A stretch of 14,402 nt of DNA from CAXSEF01 sp964236535 (GCA_964236535.1 CAXSEF010000082.1:1-14402); one strand, 5' to 3'. Shown: positions 6,027 through 13,869, counted from the stretch's first letter. The notes: a model not told the origin generated them from the letters alone. Program-made: numbers and translations.

Positions 6027-6040
6027 GACCGGAACCCGCC

Positions 6041-6904
6041 ATGACGCTCCTCGCCGCGAACGACCAGGGTCCCATCGCCTTCCAGGGCCAGGCTGGCGCG
6101 TATTCCGACCTGGCGTGCCGGACGGCGTTCCCGGGCCGGCCGACCCTGCCGTGCGAGACATTCGCACACGCGATCGAGGCGGTACGCAGCGGGGCGGCGG
6201 AGCTGGGCATGCTGGCCTGCGAGAACAGCCTGGCCGGTCGGGTGCCGGACATCCACGCGCTGCTGCCGGACAGCGGGCTGTTCATCACCGGCGAGCATTT
6301 CCAGCGCGTGGAGCACTGCCTGCTGGCGCCGCGCGAGGCGACGCTGGATGGATTGCGGCGGGTGCACAGCCATGCGGTGGCCCTGGGGCAGGTGCGGCGG
6401 CTGATCGAGGAGCTGGGCCTGCGGGCGGTGGTGGAGACGGACACGGCGGGCTCGGCGGAGCTGGTGGCGCGGCTGGGGGGCACCGAGGATGCGGCGGTCG
6501 CGTCGCGGCTGGCGGCGGAGATCTACGGGCTCGCGGTGCTGCGCGAGAACGTGGAGGATGCGGCGCACAACACGACGCGTTTCTACGTCACAGCGCGCGA
6601 GCCGCGCACGCCGGGCCCGCAGACGCCCGGGCTGATGACGACGTTCGTGTTCCGGGTGCGCAACGTGCCGGCGGCGCTGTTCAAGGCGCTGGGCGGGTTC
6701 GCGACCAACGGGGTGAACATGACGCGGCTGGAGAGCTACATGCTCGACGGGCAGTTCACCGCGACGCGGTTCCTGTGCGACGTGGACGGGCACCCGGAGC
6801 AGGCTTCGCTGCGGCTGGCGATGGAGGAGCTCTCGTTCTTCTCGCGCGAGACGCGGGTGCTGGGCGTCTATCCGCGGGCGCGGTTCCGCGCGGGGGCCGC
6901 GTAG
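6041..6904 (+). CDS. pheA: Prephenate dehydratase (monofunctional, with ACT domain)
   Basis: This enzyme converts prephenate to phenylpyruvate in phenylalanine biosynthesis. Its 287 residues start with the family pattern IAFQGQAGAYSD (12-23). ENSLAGRVPDIHALL (61-75) and the catalytic motif NTTRF (177-181) follow. The C-terminal ACT domain (about 200-280) carries GVNMTRLESYMLDGQFTATR, the site where phenylalanine inhibits relatives. There is no chorismate mutase domain, as is normal in alphaproteobacteria. The ATG at 6041 is preceded by a weak GGAAC (6030-6034). It follows kdsB by 112 nt, with a terminator hairpin in between. Confidence 0.97.
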   Translation: MTLLAANDQGPIAFQGQAGAYSDLACRTAFPGRPTLPCETFAHAIEAVRSGAAELGMLACENSLAGRVPDIHALLPDSGLFITGEHFQRVEHCLLAPREATLDGLRRVHSHAVALGQVRRLIEELGLRAVVETDTAGSAELVARLGGTEDAAVASRLAAEIYGLAVLRENVEDAAHNTTRFYVTAREPRTPGPQTPGLMTTFVFRVRNVPAALFKALGGFATNGVNMTRLESYMLDGQFTATRFLCDVDGHPEQASLRLAMEELSFFSRETRVLGVYPRARFRAGAA

Positions 6905-7078
6905 CACCTGGCGACGGCCTTGCGTTCGAACCCGGGGTCCGGCGGGTTCGGTGGCGCAACACGGGGCGGCAGGAGCGGATGCGGAAGATCGGGGCCTCTG
7001 GAGGCGCCCGCTGCCGCCTTGCTGGCGTGACGGACTGCGAAGGCTCCGCGTCCGATGGGATTGAGGATTGGCGCCCGC
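6905..7078. other. Non-coding stretch after pheA, up to the gap
   Basis: I see no credible gene here. A dyad GCCTC-TG-GAGGC at 6994-7005, flanked by GGG and CCC (6991-7009), could form a stem after pheA. It has no U-run, so it is at best a weak terminator. Confidence 0.4.
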
Positions 7079-7178
7079 NNNNNNNNNNNNNNNNNNNNNN
7101 NNNNNNNNNNNNNNNNNNNNNNNNNNNNNNNNNNNNNNNNNNNNNNNNNNNNNNNNNNNNNNNNNNNNNNNNNNNNNN
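7079..7178. other. Assembly gap, exactly 100 Ns
   Basis: Exactly 100 N is the conventional size for a gap of unknown length, so the true distance between pheA and the oxidoreductase is unknown. The right edge opens inside a 20-bp tandem array, which probably caused the break. Confidence 0.98.
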
Positions 7179-7253
7179 TGGTTTCCTCGCCTCCCCGCTG
7201 GTTTCCTCGCCTCCCCGCTGGTTTCCTCGCCTCCCCGCTGGTTTCCTCGCCTC
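7179..7253. repeat. 20-bp tandem array at the gap edge, 3.75 visible copies
   Basis: Three identical units, TGGTTTCCTCGCCTCCCCGC (7179-7198, 7199-7218, 7219-7238), are followed by a 15-base partial at 7239-7253. The array starts exactly at the gap, so the real copy number is unknown. It lies 82 bp before the ATG of the exported oxidoreductase. Confidence 0.96.
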
Positions 7254-7335
7254 ATAGTGTCCCGCGGGGGGTCAGCAGCCCTGCAACCCGAGGTGCTTCG
7301 GACCTGTTCTCGCCGCGAGATCACCGGAGGTGCGC

Positions 7336-8616
7336 ATGACGGATTTCACCAGACGCGGCCTGGTCGGCCACACCGCGGCAGGGCTTGCCGGTCTCGGTCT
7401 GGTCGGGTCGGCGCAGGCAGCGGAGCCGGGAGCGCAGCAGCCGCCGGCGCTGTTCGGAGCGGTGCGGGGCGACGAGGTCAGCCTGCCGCCGCTGCACAAC
7501 GACACCGAGCTGCAGGGGCCGCCGCCGGAGCAGCAGCCGCCGGGCAAGCGGCTGGGCGTGGCGGTGGTGGGGCTGGGTCATCTGGCGCTGGAGCAGATCC
7601 TGCCGGGGTTCGGGCAGGCGAAGAGCGTGCGTCTGACGGCCTTGGTGAGCGGGGAGCGCGACAAGGCACGGGCGATCGCCGCGCAGCACGGCCTGGCGGA
7701 GACGCACCTCTACGACTACGCGAATTTCGACGCGTTGAAGGACAATCCGGACATCGACATCGTCTATCTCGTGCTGCCGAATTCGATGCATGCCGAGTTC
7801 ACGATGCGGGCGGCGCAGGCGGGCAAGCACGTGCTCTGCGAGAAGCCGATGGCGACGTCGGTGACCGATGCGCAGCGCATGGTGGACGCGTGCCGGGCGG
7901 CCGGGCGCAAGCTGATGATCGCGTACCGGCTGCAGTACGAGCCTACGCATCGCCAGCTGATCGCGATGACGCGGCGGCAGGAGTTCGGCCGGGTGCGGCT
8001 GATCCAGGCGGCGAACGGGCAGAACGACGCCGCGAACGGACAGTGGCGGCAGATCAGGGCCATGGCCGGGGGCGGGTCGCTGCCCGACGTGGGGTTGTAC
8101 TGCCTCAACGCGTTCCGTTACCTGACGGGCGAGGAGCCGGTCGAGGTGACGGGGCAGATCACCCAGCCGAAGGACGACCCGCGGTTTCGCGAGGTGGAGG
8201 ACGCGTGCGCGTTCACGCTGCGTTTCCCGTCCGGCACGCTGGCGACAGGGTTGAGCAACTACAGCGCCCACGAGAACCGGCAGCTGCGTATCATGGGGAC
8301 GGAGGCGTGGTACGGCGCCGACCCGGCGTTCGGCTACGCCAACCTGGCCCTGCAGATCGGCCGCAGGCAGGGGCACAGCAACGGGGTCGAGGTGCGGCAC
8401 AGCAGTCCGCACAACCAGTTCGCCGGCGAGATGGACGCGTTCGCCGAGGCGATCCGGGCCGACCGCGTGCCGCACACGCCGGGCGAGGAGGGGCTTGCGG
8501 ACATGCGGGTCATCGAGGCGATCTACCAGGCGGCGGCGGGCGGGGGCGTGGTGAAGCTGCCGCGGGTCGAAGGGCTGGACACCACCCGGGGGCCGGCACC
8601 GGCGGAGCAGGCCTGA
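7336..8616 (+). CDS. Tat-exported Gfo/Idh/MocA family oxidoreductase, glucose-fructose oxidoreductase-like
   Basis: This is an NADP-type sugar oxidoreductase expected in the periplasm. The 426 residues begin with a twin-arginine signal (TRRGLVG at 5-11, hydrophobic 13-25, likely cleavage after AQA, residue 28). A Pro-rich arm (about 50-70) comes next, then a Rossmann fold at GVAVVGLGHLALEQILPGF (74-92), the catalytic CEKPMA (168-173) and DVGLYCLN (251-258), whose Tyr255 matches the family's active-site tyrosine. The order and wording match Zymomonas glucose-fructose oxidoreductase (EC 1.1.99.28). Substrate is inferred; a glucose or other aldose dehydrogenase is possible. GGAGG (7326-7330) lies 5 nt before the ATG at 7336. 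A GTG at 7330 overlaps that site and is less likely. It is convergent with nudC. Confidence 0.93.
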   Translation: MTDFTRRGLVGHTAAGLAGLGLVGSAQAAEPGAQQPPALFGAVRGDEVSLPPLHNDTELQGPPPEQQPPGKRLGVAVVGLGHLALEQILPGFGQAKSVRLTALVSGERDKARAIAAQHGLAETHLYDYANFDALKDNPDIDIVYLVLPNSMHAEFTMRAAQAGKHVLCEKPMATSVTDAQRMVDACRAAGRKLMIAYRLQYEPTHRQLIAMTRRQEFGRVRLIQAANGQNDAANGQWRQIRAMAGGGSLPDVGLYCLNAFRYLTGEEPVEVTGQITQPKDDPRFREVEDACAFTLRFPSGTLATGLSNYSAHENRQLRIMGTEAWYGADPAFGYANLALQIGRRQGHSNGVEVRHSSPHNQFAGEMDAFAEAIRADRVPHTPGEEGLADMRVIEAIYQAAAGGGVVKLPRVEGLDTTRGPAPAEQA

Positions 8617-8619
8617 CAC

Positions 8620-8632
8620 GACCGGGCCGGTC
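8620..8632. terminator. Palindrome between two convergent stops
   Basis: GACCGGGCCGGTC is a perfect 6-bp dyad around one base. It sits between the oxidoreductase TGA (8614-8616) and the nudC TGA (8631-8633), whose stop it overlaps. A shared bidirectional stop is plausible, but there is no U-run on either strand. Confidence 0.3.
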
Positions 8633-9542
8633 AGCCTGCGGCGAGCCAGTCCTCGATCAGGTTGCGGGCGATGCTGTCGGGCGGCGGCACCTCGAAGCCC
8701 TTGGCCGCCCGATCGCGGACCTGTGCACGGGTGAACCAGCGGGCGTCGGACAGTTCGTGGCGGTCGATGCTGATCGCGTCGCCCAGGGCCTCGGCGTAGA
8801 AGCCGAGCATGATGCTGGACGGGAACGGCCAGGGCTGGCTGCTGTGATAGCGGGCCTGGTGGATGCGGATGCCGGCCTCCTCGAACACCTCGCGCGCCAC
8901 TGCCTCCTCCAGGCTTTCGCCGGGTTCGACGAAGCCGGCCAACGCCGAGTACATGGCGTCGTTGACGAAGCGCTGGGCATGCCCGAGCAGGGCGCGGTCG
9001 CGGTGGGTGACCAGCATGATGACCGCAGGGTCGGTGCGCGGAAAGTGGTGGGTGCCGCAGCGGGTGCAGACCAGCAGGGTGCCGCCTTCCCGGGCCGAGT
9101 TCGCGGCGCCGCAGCCGGCGCAGAACAGGGTCCTGCCGCGCCAAACCATGAGGCCGCGCGCATGGGCCAGCACTGCCGCCTCGCCGGCCTCCATGGTGGC
9201 CGCGACGCTGCGCAGGTCCTCGAAGCGGCCCAGTTCCGGCATCGGGGCCACGTCGTGCTCCGGGCCCAGATCGACCGCGAACACGGCGGCACCGTCCTGC
9301 AGGCCGAGCAGGGCCCAGCGCGCCGCATCCCGGCAGGGCTGGGCTTCGGGTCCCTGGAGCCAGGCGGCGACAGCGGCGCCGCCGCGGCCGCGCAACATGA
9401 CCTTGCCGCGCCAGAGCGGGAGGAAGCGGCTCGACGGGTCGTCGCGCTGGCGCACGATCCAGTCGGCGTCGCGGCGTCGTGCGCTCGCGCGATCGAGCGG
9501 GCTGCCGGTGTAGGCGTTCGGGCCGGCAGCGATCGGGGTCAT
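8631..9542 (-). CDS. nudC: NAD(H) pyrophosphatase / NAD-cap decapping Nudix hydrolase
   Basis: NudC hydrolyses NADH to NMNH and AMP and, in E. coli, removes NAD caps from RNA. Of the 303 residues, four cysteines (C141, C144, C159, C162) form the zinc ribbon. The Nudix box GFVEPGESLEEAVAREVFEE (203-222), continuing AGI, is intact. SQPWPFP (235-241), the motif that separates NADH pyrophosphatases from other Nudix enzymes, is present. The ATG at 9542 overlaps the stop of the upstream membrane-protein gene as ATGA, which supports this start and suggests coupled translation; no separate Shine-Dalgarno sequence is visible. The frame stays open back to 10304, but that sequence overlaps the membrane-protein gene and lacks family similarity. 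Confidence 0.96.
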   Translation of the reverse strand: MTPIAAGPNAYTGSPLDRASARRRDADWIVRQRDDPSSRFLPLWRGKVMLRGRGGAAVAAWLQGPEAQPCRDAARWALLGLQDGAAVFAVDLGPEHDVAPMPELGRFEDLRSVAATMEAGEAAVLAHARGLMVWRGRTLFCAGCGAANSAREGGTLLVCTRCGTHHFPRTDPAVIMLVTHRDRALLGHAQRFVNDAMYSALAGFVEPGESLEEAVAREVFEEAGIRIHQARYHSSQPWPFPSSIMLGFYAEALGDAISIDRHELSDARWFTRAQVRDRAAKGFEVPPPDSIARNLIEDWLAAG

Positions 9543-9835
9543 GCAGCCGGTTTCGCACGAGGCCCGGCACCCGACAAGGCAGGCGTGCGCTGCACCGTGG
9601 ATTTCAGCCTGCGCCGGTTGCCCTGTGGGCGCAGGCGGACCAGCGGCCTTGCCGCCAGCCAGAGCGCCAGCACCGACAACGGGAGCAGAGGCGCTGCGTA
9701 GACGCTGCCCATCACCCACAGCGATGTCCTGACGTTGTCGAGGGTCGCGACCGCGGCGGCCGTGTAGTACCCGAGCGTCGAGACGAGGACCAGGCTGGTC
9801 CAGTCGCGTGGCGCTGCCTCGATCAGACCTGCCAT
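9539..9835 (-). CDS. Small two-helix membrane protein, function unknown, coupled to nudC
   Basis: I do not recognise the family. The 98-residue protein has two hydrophobic segments, about 14-30 (SLVLVSTLGYYTAAAVA) and 38-66 (around VMGSVYAAPLLPLSVLALWL). A basic, Pro-rich C-terminal tail from 68 (LRPQGNRRRLK) should face the cytoplasm. GGAG lies about 9 nt before the ATG at 9835, and the TGA overlaps the nudC ATG by 4 bases (ATGA). The tight overlap and ribosome site make a real gene likely. Co-translation with nudC suggests, but does not show, a shared role. Confidence 0.75.
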   Translation of the reverse strand: MAGLIEAAPRDWTSLVLVSTLGYYTAAAVATLDNVRTSLWVMGSVYAAPLLPLSVLALWLAARPLVRLRPQGNRRRLKSTVQRTPALSGAGPRAKPAA

Positions 9836-10082
9836 TCCTGTCGCTCCGCCTCGGACCGCGGCTCACGTGGCACCGTGTGTTGCACCGCACAACCGGAGGC
9901 CAAGGTGGTGTGCCACATGCGGCTGCGCAGGGGATCGGGGCAGGCGCGTGGTTGCTGCCCGGCGTCGGTGCTGCATCGGGATGCGATGGACCGATGTTTC
10001 CGTTGTGTGTCGAAGTCGTTACCAGCGCTGTCGGCCGGCTTGTGCGACGAAGTCTCTCGGCTTTGAGACACGGGGCGATGAC

Positions 10083-10448
10083 GTGGACATCCTGCTGGTC
10101 GATGACGACGAACTGGTCAGGGTATGCCTGATCGAGGCGCTGCACGAGGCGGGCCTGATCGCCTCGGAGCAGTGCTGCGGCGAAGACGCGCTGCGTGCGA
10201 TACGGGACCAGGGGCCGCCCCGGGTCCTGGTCACCGACATCAATCTCGGCGCCGGGATGGACGGGCTTGCATTCGCCGCGGAACTGCATCGTCACCACCC
10301 CCACGTGCCGGTCATCTACATCAGCGGGCGGTATGCCGAGCTGAAGCAGCTGGGCTCGATCGAGCGCTTCCTGCCCAAGCCGTTCACCACCCGACGGCTG
10401 CTGTGCGCGATAGACGAGGTGCGCGGCGAGGGGTTCTCCAGCCGCTGA
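10083..10448 (+). CDS. Single-domain (CheY-like) response regulator
   Basis: This is a 121-residue receiver domain with no output domain. The acidic pocket is DDD (7-9), the phospho-accepting Asp is D52 (VTDINLG), the switch Ser is S81 (YISG) and the conserved Lys is K99 (FLPKPF). It should be phosphorylated by a histidine kinase or hybrid kinase and act through protein contacts. I take the GTG at 10083 as start because it places VDILLVDDD at the N-terminus as in the family; no strong ribosome site is seen. The frame is open upstream to 9867, but that part is Cys/Arg-rich and not receiver-like. No kinase gene is in the window, so the partner is unknown. Confidence 0.9.
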   Translation: MDILLVDDDELVRVCLIEALHEAGLIASEQCCGEDALRAIRDQGPPRVLVTDINLGAGMDGLAFAAELHRHHPHVPVIYISGRYAELKQLGSIERFLPKPFTTRRLLCAIDEVRGEGFSSR

Positions 10449-10530
10449 GTCTGCAAGCGGTCCGGCCCTGGACGGGAAACGGCGCTGCGGCGGCGTGGTG
10501 CCGGGCGACAGGCCGGTTGCCGTCCGGAGG

Positions 10531-12363
10531 TCAGCGCGCGACGGGGACGCCGTCCGGTCCGGGGACGAACAGGGTCAGGGCGACCCTGCGGCCGCGGGAG
10601 TAGTTGTAGCCGTCGACCCGCCCTGCCGCGTGGGCGGAGATGCTGTCATGGGTCAGGGCCGCCTCGAACGCCGCGACATCGCGTGTCTCCACCAGAGCTG
10701 CGGTGTCCGGGCCACGGCCGAGCGAGGCCGCCGCCGCACTGGCCGGCAGCCAGTGCAGCTCGGTGCCGGCCAGGAACATCAAGCTGGGTTCCGCGAAGCC
10801 GGCGACCGCGAGCCCGCGGCCCTTCGTGTTCCATCCCGGCCAGGCGGTGCGCAGCATTGCCTCCGCGGACGGCGCGATCCACAGCGGTGCGAGGCGGGGC
10901 AGCTCGACTCCCAGGATCGTTGCGTAGAGCACCGGCATCGCCAGCAGCCCGGCCGCCAGCGACCCGGCCAGGCGGGCGTGAGTTGCGGGAAGCGCGGCGC
11001 GTTCGGCCCGGTCGCGCCGCCAGCCCGGTGCGCCGGTGACCAGCCAGGCGACGGTCGCTGCGGCGGCGAGCGGCGGCAGGCCCAGCCACCACTGCGCCGG
11101 CGTGCCGTGCACCGCCGCGGCCAGCACCCAGGGCAGTGCTGCGCCGCCGACGCCGAGCGCGACGGCACCGGCCGCGAAGCCCGTCCAGGAAACGACGATC
11201 AGCCAGCGCGGCGCAGGGTTTGCGGCCGGGTCCAGCAGCCAGCGTGCGGCGAGGATGCACAGGGCGGGGTAGAGCGGCAGGACGTAGTGCGGCAGCTTGG
11301 TGGGCACGAGCTCGAACACCAGCCAGGACGGCCCAACCCAGGCGAACAGGAAGCGGCCGAGCCGGTCGTGCCGGCGGCGCCACAGCTCCGGCAACGCGCG
11401 CAGGATGACCGGCGATGCGGGGAACGCCAGCAGCGGCAGCAGCAGCAGGTGCAGCCCGGGCCAGGCGCCATGCGCGTCGTCGCCGCCATGCAGCTTGCCC
11501 GCAAGGTCGCCGCCGAGCGCCTGGGCGAAGAACGCGCCGTGCGTGGCCACCCCGATCGCCACGAACCAGGGCAGCACCATCGCCAGCAGCAGCAGCACGC
11601 CCCAGGCCGGGCGCAGGCCGCGCAGCCAGCCGGCCCGGCCGTGGTCGAGCGCCAGCAGGGTCAGCACGCACAGGCCGGCGACCATCGGCGTGACCGGGCC
11701 CTTGAGCAGCACGCCGGCGCCGATCGCAAGCCAGAACAGGGCCGCGGACCCGGGTCCGAGCGGCGCCGCGGACCGCGGGATGCTGGCCGCCGGGTCGGTT
11801 GCCGGGTCTGTTGCCGGGTCGGGGCCGTGCGCGTGCGCCGGCGGGGCCGGCGTGCCGGGCGCCGACGCCAGGTAGGCGCGCGCGAGCATCGCCATCGCGA
11901 GCGTCGTGGCCCCCAGCAGCGCCGCGTCGGTCTTGGCGATGCGCACCTCGACGCTCGCCAGCACGCTTGCTGCGAGCATGGCGCCGGCGAGCAGGGCAGG
12001 GCGGCGTCCGGCAGCGAGGCCCAGCTGGTAGGTGGCGAGCACCGCGAGAAGGCCGCCGAACAGCGACGGCAGGCGGTAAGGCCAGATCGGGTTCCGGGTG
12101 GCGATCCCTGCGGCCTGTGCGGCCAGCACGAACGGCGCCTGCAGCCAGTGGATGCCGATCGGCTTGCGGTTGCGTGCCTCGGTGCCGTTCATGATCCGGA
12201 CGTAGTCGCCGGTCTCGGTCATCTGCCTGGTGGCCTGCGCGAACCGGCTCTCGTCGCGATCGCCCGGCGGCAGGGAGAACAGGCCGGGCAGCCAGGCGGC
12301 AAGGCAGAACAGCACCAGCATGAGGCGGGGCCGGTCGGCCGCGCGTTTCACCCAATGCTGCAT
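10531..12363 (-). CDS. GT39/ArnT-like membrane glycosyltransferase (PMT_2 family)
   Basis: This is a 610-residue polytopic inner-membrane protein of the family that moves a sugar from a polyprenyl-phosphate donor to lipid A or other periplasmic acceptors. The first periplasmic loop has GDRDESRFAQ (34-43) with the acidic catalytic motif; RKPIGIHWLQ (66-75) follows, as does a later PTKLPHYVLPLYP motif typical of ArnT-type enzymes. About a dozen hydrophobic segments extend to roughly residue 480, then a soluble C-terminal part. A low-complexity insert (PGTPAPPAHAHGPDPATDPA) lies near 170-190. GAGGTG lies about 5 nt before the ATG at 12363. Donor and acceptor cannot be read from the sequence; no arn-operon genes adjoin it. 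It is divergent from rsmB and convergent with the response regulator. Confidence 0.9.
   Translation of the reverse strand: MQHWVKRAADRPRLMLVLFCLAAWLPGLFSLPPGDRDESRFAQATRQMTETGDYVRIMNGTEARNRKPIGIHWLQAPFVLAAQAAGIATRNPIWPYRLPSLFGGLLAVLATYQLGLAAGRRPALLAGAMLAASVLASVEVRIAKTDAALLGATTLAMAMLARAYLASAPGTPAPPAHAHGPDPATDPATDPAASIPRSAAPLGPGSAALFWLAIGAGVLLKGPVTPMVAGLCVLTLLALDHGRAGWLRGLRPAWGVLLLLAMVLPWFVAIGVATHGAFFAQALGGDLAGKLHGGDDAHGAWPGLHLLLLPLLAFPASPVILRALPELWRRRHDRLGRFLFAWVGPSWLVFELVPTKLPHYVLPLYPALCILAARWLLDPAANPAPRWLIVVSWTGFAAGAVALGVGGAALPWVLAAAVHGTPAQWWLGLPPLAAAATVAWLVTGAPGWRRDRAERAALPATHARLAGSLAAGLLAMPVLYATILGVELPRLAPLWIAPSAEAMLRTAWPGWNTKGRGLAVAGFAEPSLMFLAGTELHWLPASAAAASLGRGPDTAALVETRDVAAFEAALTHDSISAHAAGRVDGYNYSRGRRVALTLFVPGPDGVPVAR
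11789..11824 (-). repeat. 12-bp triplicate encoding DPAT repeats in the glycosyltransferase
   Basis: Three 12-bp units (11789-11800, 11801-11812, 11813-11824) share the core GCCGGGTC. They encode in-frame PATDPATD-type repeats in a loop insert of the glycosyltransferase. The unit is a multiple of three, so length change would not break the frame. Confidence 0.8.
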
Positions 12364-12500
12364 TCTTCACCTCGGCCCGCCGTGCCCGACCGCGTAGCCT
12401 CCGCAAGCCGGCGCAACAAGCGGGGGCCCGGCCGGGTCGCCGCGGCCGGCGTTTGTCGGAGGCCCTGGCGCGGCGGGCGGCGAGCCGGCATGAACCGGCG

Positions 12501-13751
12501 ATGGCCGATCCCACTCGCGACGTCGCCTATGCCCTGCTCACCGCCGTGCTCGACCGGCACCGGCCGCTGGAGGAGGCGCTCGACGCGCTGCCGCCCGGCG
12601 ACGGGCGCGACCGGGCCGCGGGGCACCGGCTCGCCGCGGTCACGCTCCGCCGGCTGGGTTCGCTCGACGCGGTGCTCGAGCCGTTCCTGAGCAAGGCGCC
12701 GCCGCTTCCGGTGCGCCACATCCTGCGCCTGGGAGCTGCCGGCCTGCTGCTGGCGGACACGCCGGCGCATGCCGGTGTGACGACGGCGGTTTCGCTGGCT
12801 CGCGCCCAGGGGCTCGCTTCGTTCACGGGTCTGGTGAATGCGGTGCTGCGCCGGGTGGCGGAGGTGGGCCAGGCGGCGCTGGAGGGGCTGGATGGTCCGC
12901 GGCTCGACACGCCGGCCTGGTTATGGAGCGACTGGGTCGCTGCCTTCGGGGCGCAGGCGCGCGACATCGCGGTCGCGCATGCCCTCGAGGCGCCGATCGA
13001 CCTGACGCTGCGGCCGGGGGCGGATGCGGCGGTGCCGGGTGCGGTGCCGCTGCCGACCGGCTCGCTGCGTCTTGCGCCGGGGACCCGGGTGACTGCGCTG
13101 CCAGGCTTCGAGGACGGAGCGTTCTGGGTGCAGGACGCGGCTGCGGCTCTGCCGGCGCGTCTGCTGGCGGCGCGGCCGGGCGAGCGCGTCGTCGATCTCT
13201 GCGCGGCCCCGGGGGGCAAGACGGCGCAACTCGCGGCGACCGGGGCGCGGGTCGTGGCGGTCGAGCGCGACGGCGGCCGCCTGGGGCGGCTGCGGGAGAA
13301 CCTGGCGCGGCTGCGGCTGGAGGCGGAGGTGGTCGAGGCGGACGCCACGGTCTGGCGGCCGGACGGGCTGTTCGATGCGGTGTTGCTGGACGCGCCGTGC
13401 ACCGCGACCGGGACCCTGCGGCGCCACCCTGACGTGGCACACCTGAAGCGGCCGAAGGACGTGGTCGCGCTGTGCCGGCAGAGCGATCGTCTGCTGGCGG
13501 CGGCGGCGGCGATGCTGCGATCCGGCGGACGGCTGGTGTTCGCGGTGTGCTCGCTGCAACCCGGCGAGGGGCCGGAGAGGACGCTCGGGCTGGCGGCGCT
13601 GGGATTGCGGCCTGACCCGTTCGGGCCGGACGAGCTGGCCGACCTGCCGGAAGGACGAACGCCGGAGGGCTGGCTGCGCACCCATCCGGGAATGTGGGCC
13701 GATCGCGGCGGGATGGACGGATTCTTTGCGGCACGCTTCGTGAAAGGGTAG
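12501..13751 (+). CDS. rsmB: 16S rRNA (cytosine-967-C5)-methyltransferase
   Basis: RsmB methylates C967 of 16S rRNA using S-adenosylmethionine. The protein has 416 residues: an N-terminal NusB-like RNA-binding domain (about 1-130, with VRHILRLGAAGLLL and FTGLVNAVLRR) and a C-terminal Rossmann methyltransferase. The SAM motif is DLCAAPGGKT (232-241), motif IV DAPCTATGTLRRHPD carries C300, and motif VI CSLQPGEG carries the catalytic C350. The ATG at 12501 matches the family N-terminus (RDVAYALLTAVL); a TTG at 12453 is in frame but adds 16 untypical residues. No strong ribosome site is visible. The stop lies inside a 16-bp duplication. Confidence 0.95.
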   Translation: MADPTRDVAYALLTAVLDRHRPLEEALDALPPGDGRDRAAGHRLAAVTLRRLGSLDAVLEPFLSKAPPLPVRHILRLGAAGLLLADTPAHAGVTTAVSLARAQGLASFTGLVNAVLRRVAEVGQAALEGLDGPRLDTPAWLWSDWVAAFGAQARDIAVAHALEAPIDLTLRPGADAAVPGAVPLPTGSLRLAPGTRVTALPGFEDGAFWVQDAAAALPARLLAARPGERVVDLCAAPGGKTAQLAATGARVVAVERDGGRLGRLRENLARLRLEAEVVEADATVWRPDGLFDAVLLDAPCTATGTLRRHPDVAHLKRPKDVVALCRQSDRLLAAAAAMLRSGGRLVFAVCSLQPGEGPERTLGLAALGLRPDPFGPDELADLPEGRTPEGWLRTHPGMWADRGGMDGFFAARFVKG

Positions 13752-13771
13752 CCGTGTGAAAGGGTAGCCGT
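13740..13771. repeat. 16-bp direct duplication across the rsmB stop
   Basis: GTGAAAGGGTAGCCGT occurs twice in tandem (13740-13755 and 13756-13771). The first copy holds the last codons and TAG of rsmB; the second is non-coding. Confidence 0.92.
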
Positions 13772-13869
13772 GAAGACGCTGCAAAGGGCGGCGCCCGGGT
13801 CCGAAGCCGTTGCGCGCGCCCGTTGCAGAGGGCGTGGTCACCCCTGGTGGTCGGGAGCCGTGAGGCCGG

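Noticed and set aside
5372..7324. Leftward frame through kdsB, pheA and the gap
   Set aside because: It is antisense to two clear genes and is joined across Ns; the repeat-derived peptide has no support.
7321..9570. Leftward 749-codon frame
   Set aside because: It is antisense to the oxidoreductase and an off-frame shadow of nudC; the product is Arg/Pro-rich without a domain.
10031..10082. ATG at 10078 as response regulator start
   Set aside because: It is out of frame with the receiver domain.
9543..10304. N-terminal extension of nudC
   Set aside because: It overlaps the small membrane-protein gene and the antisense of the response regulator, and NudC proteins have no such extension.
10495..12690. 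Rightward 731-codon frame
   Set aside because: It lies opposite the GT39 gene, which has a ribosome site, membrane segments and family motifs.
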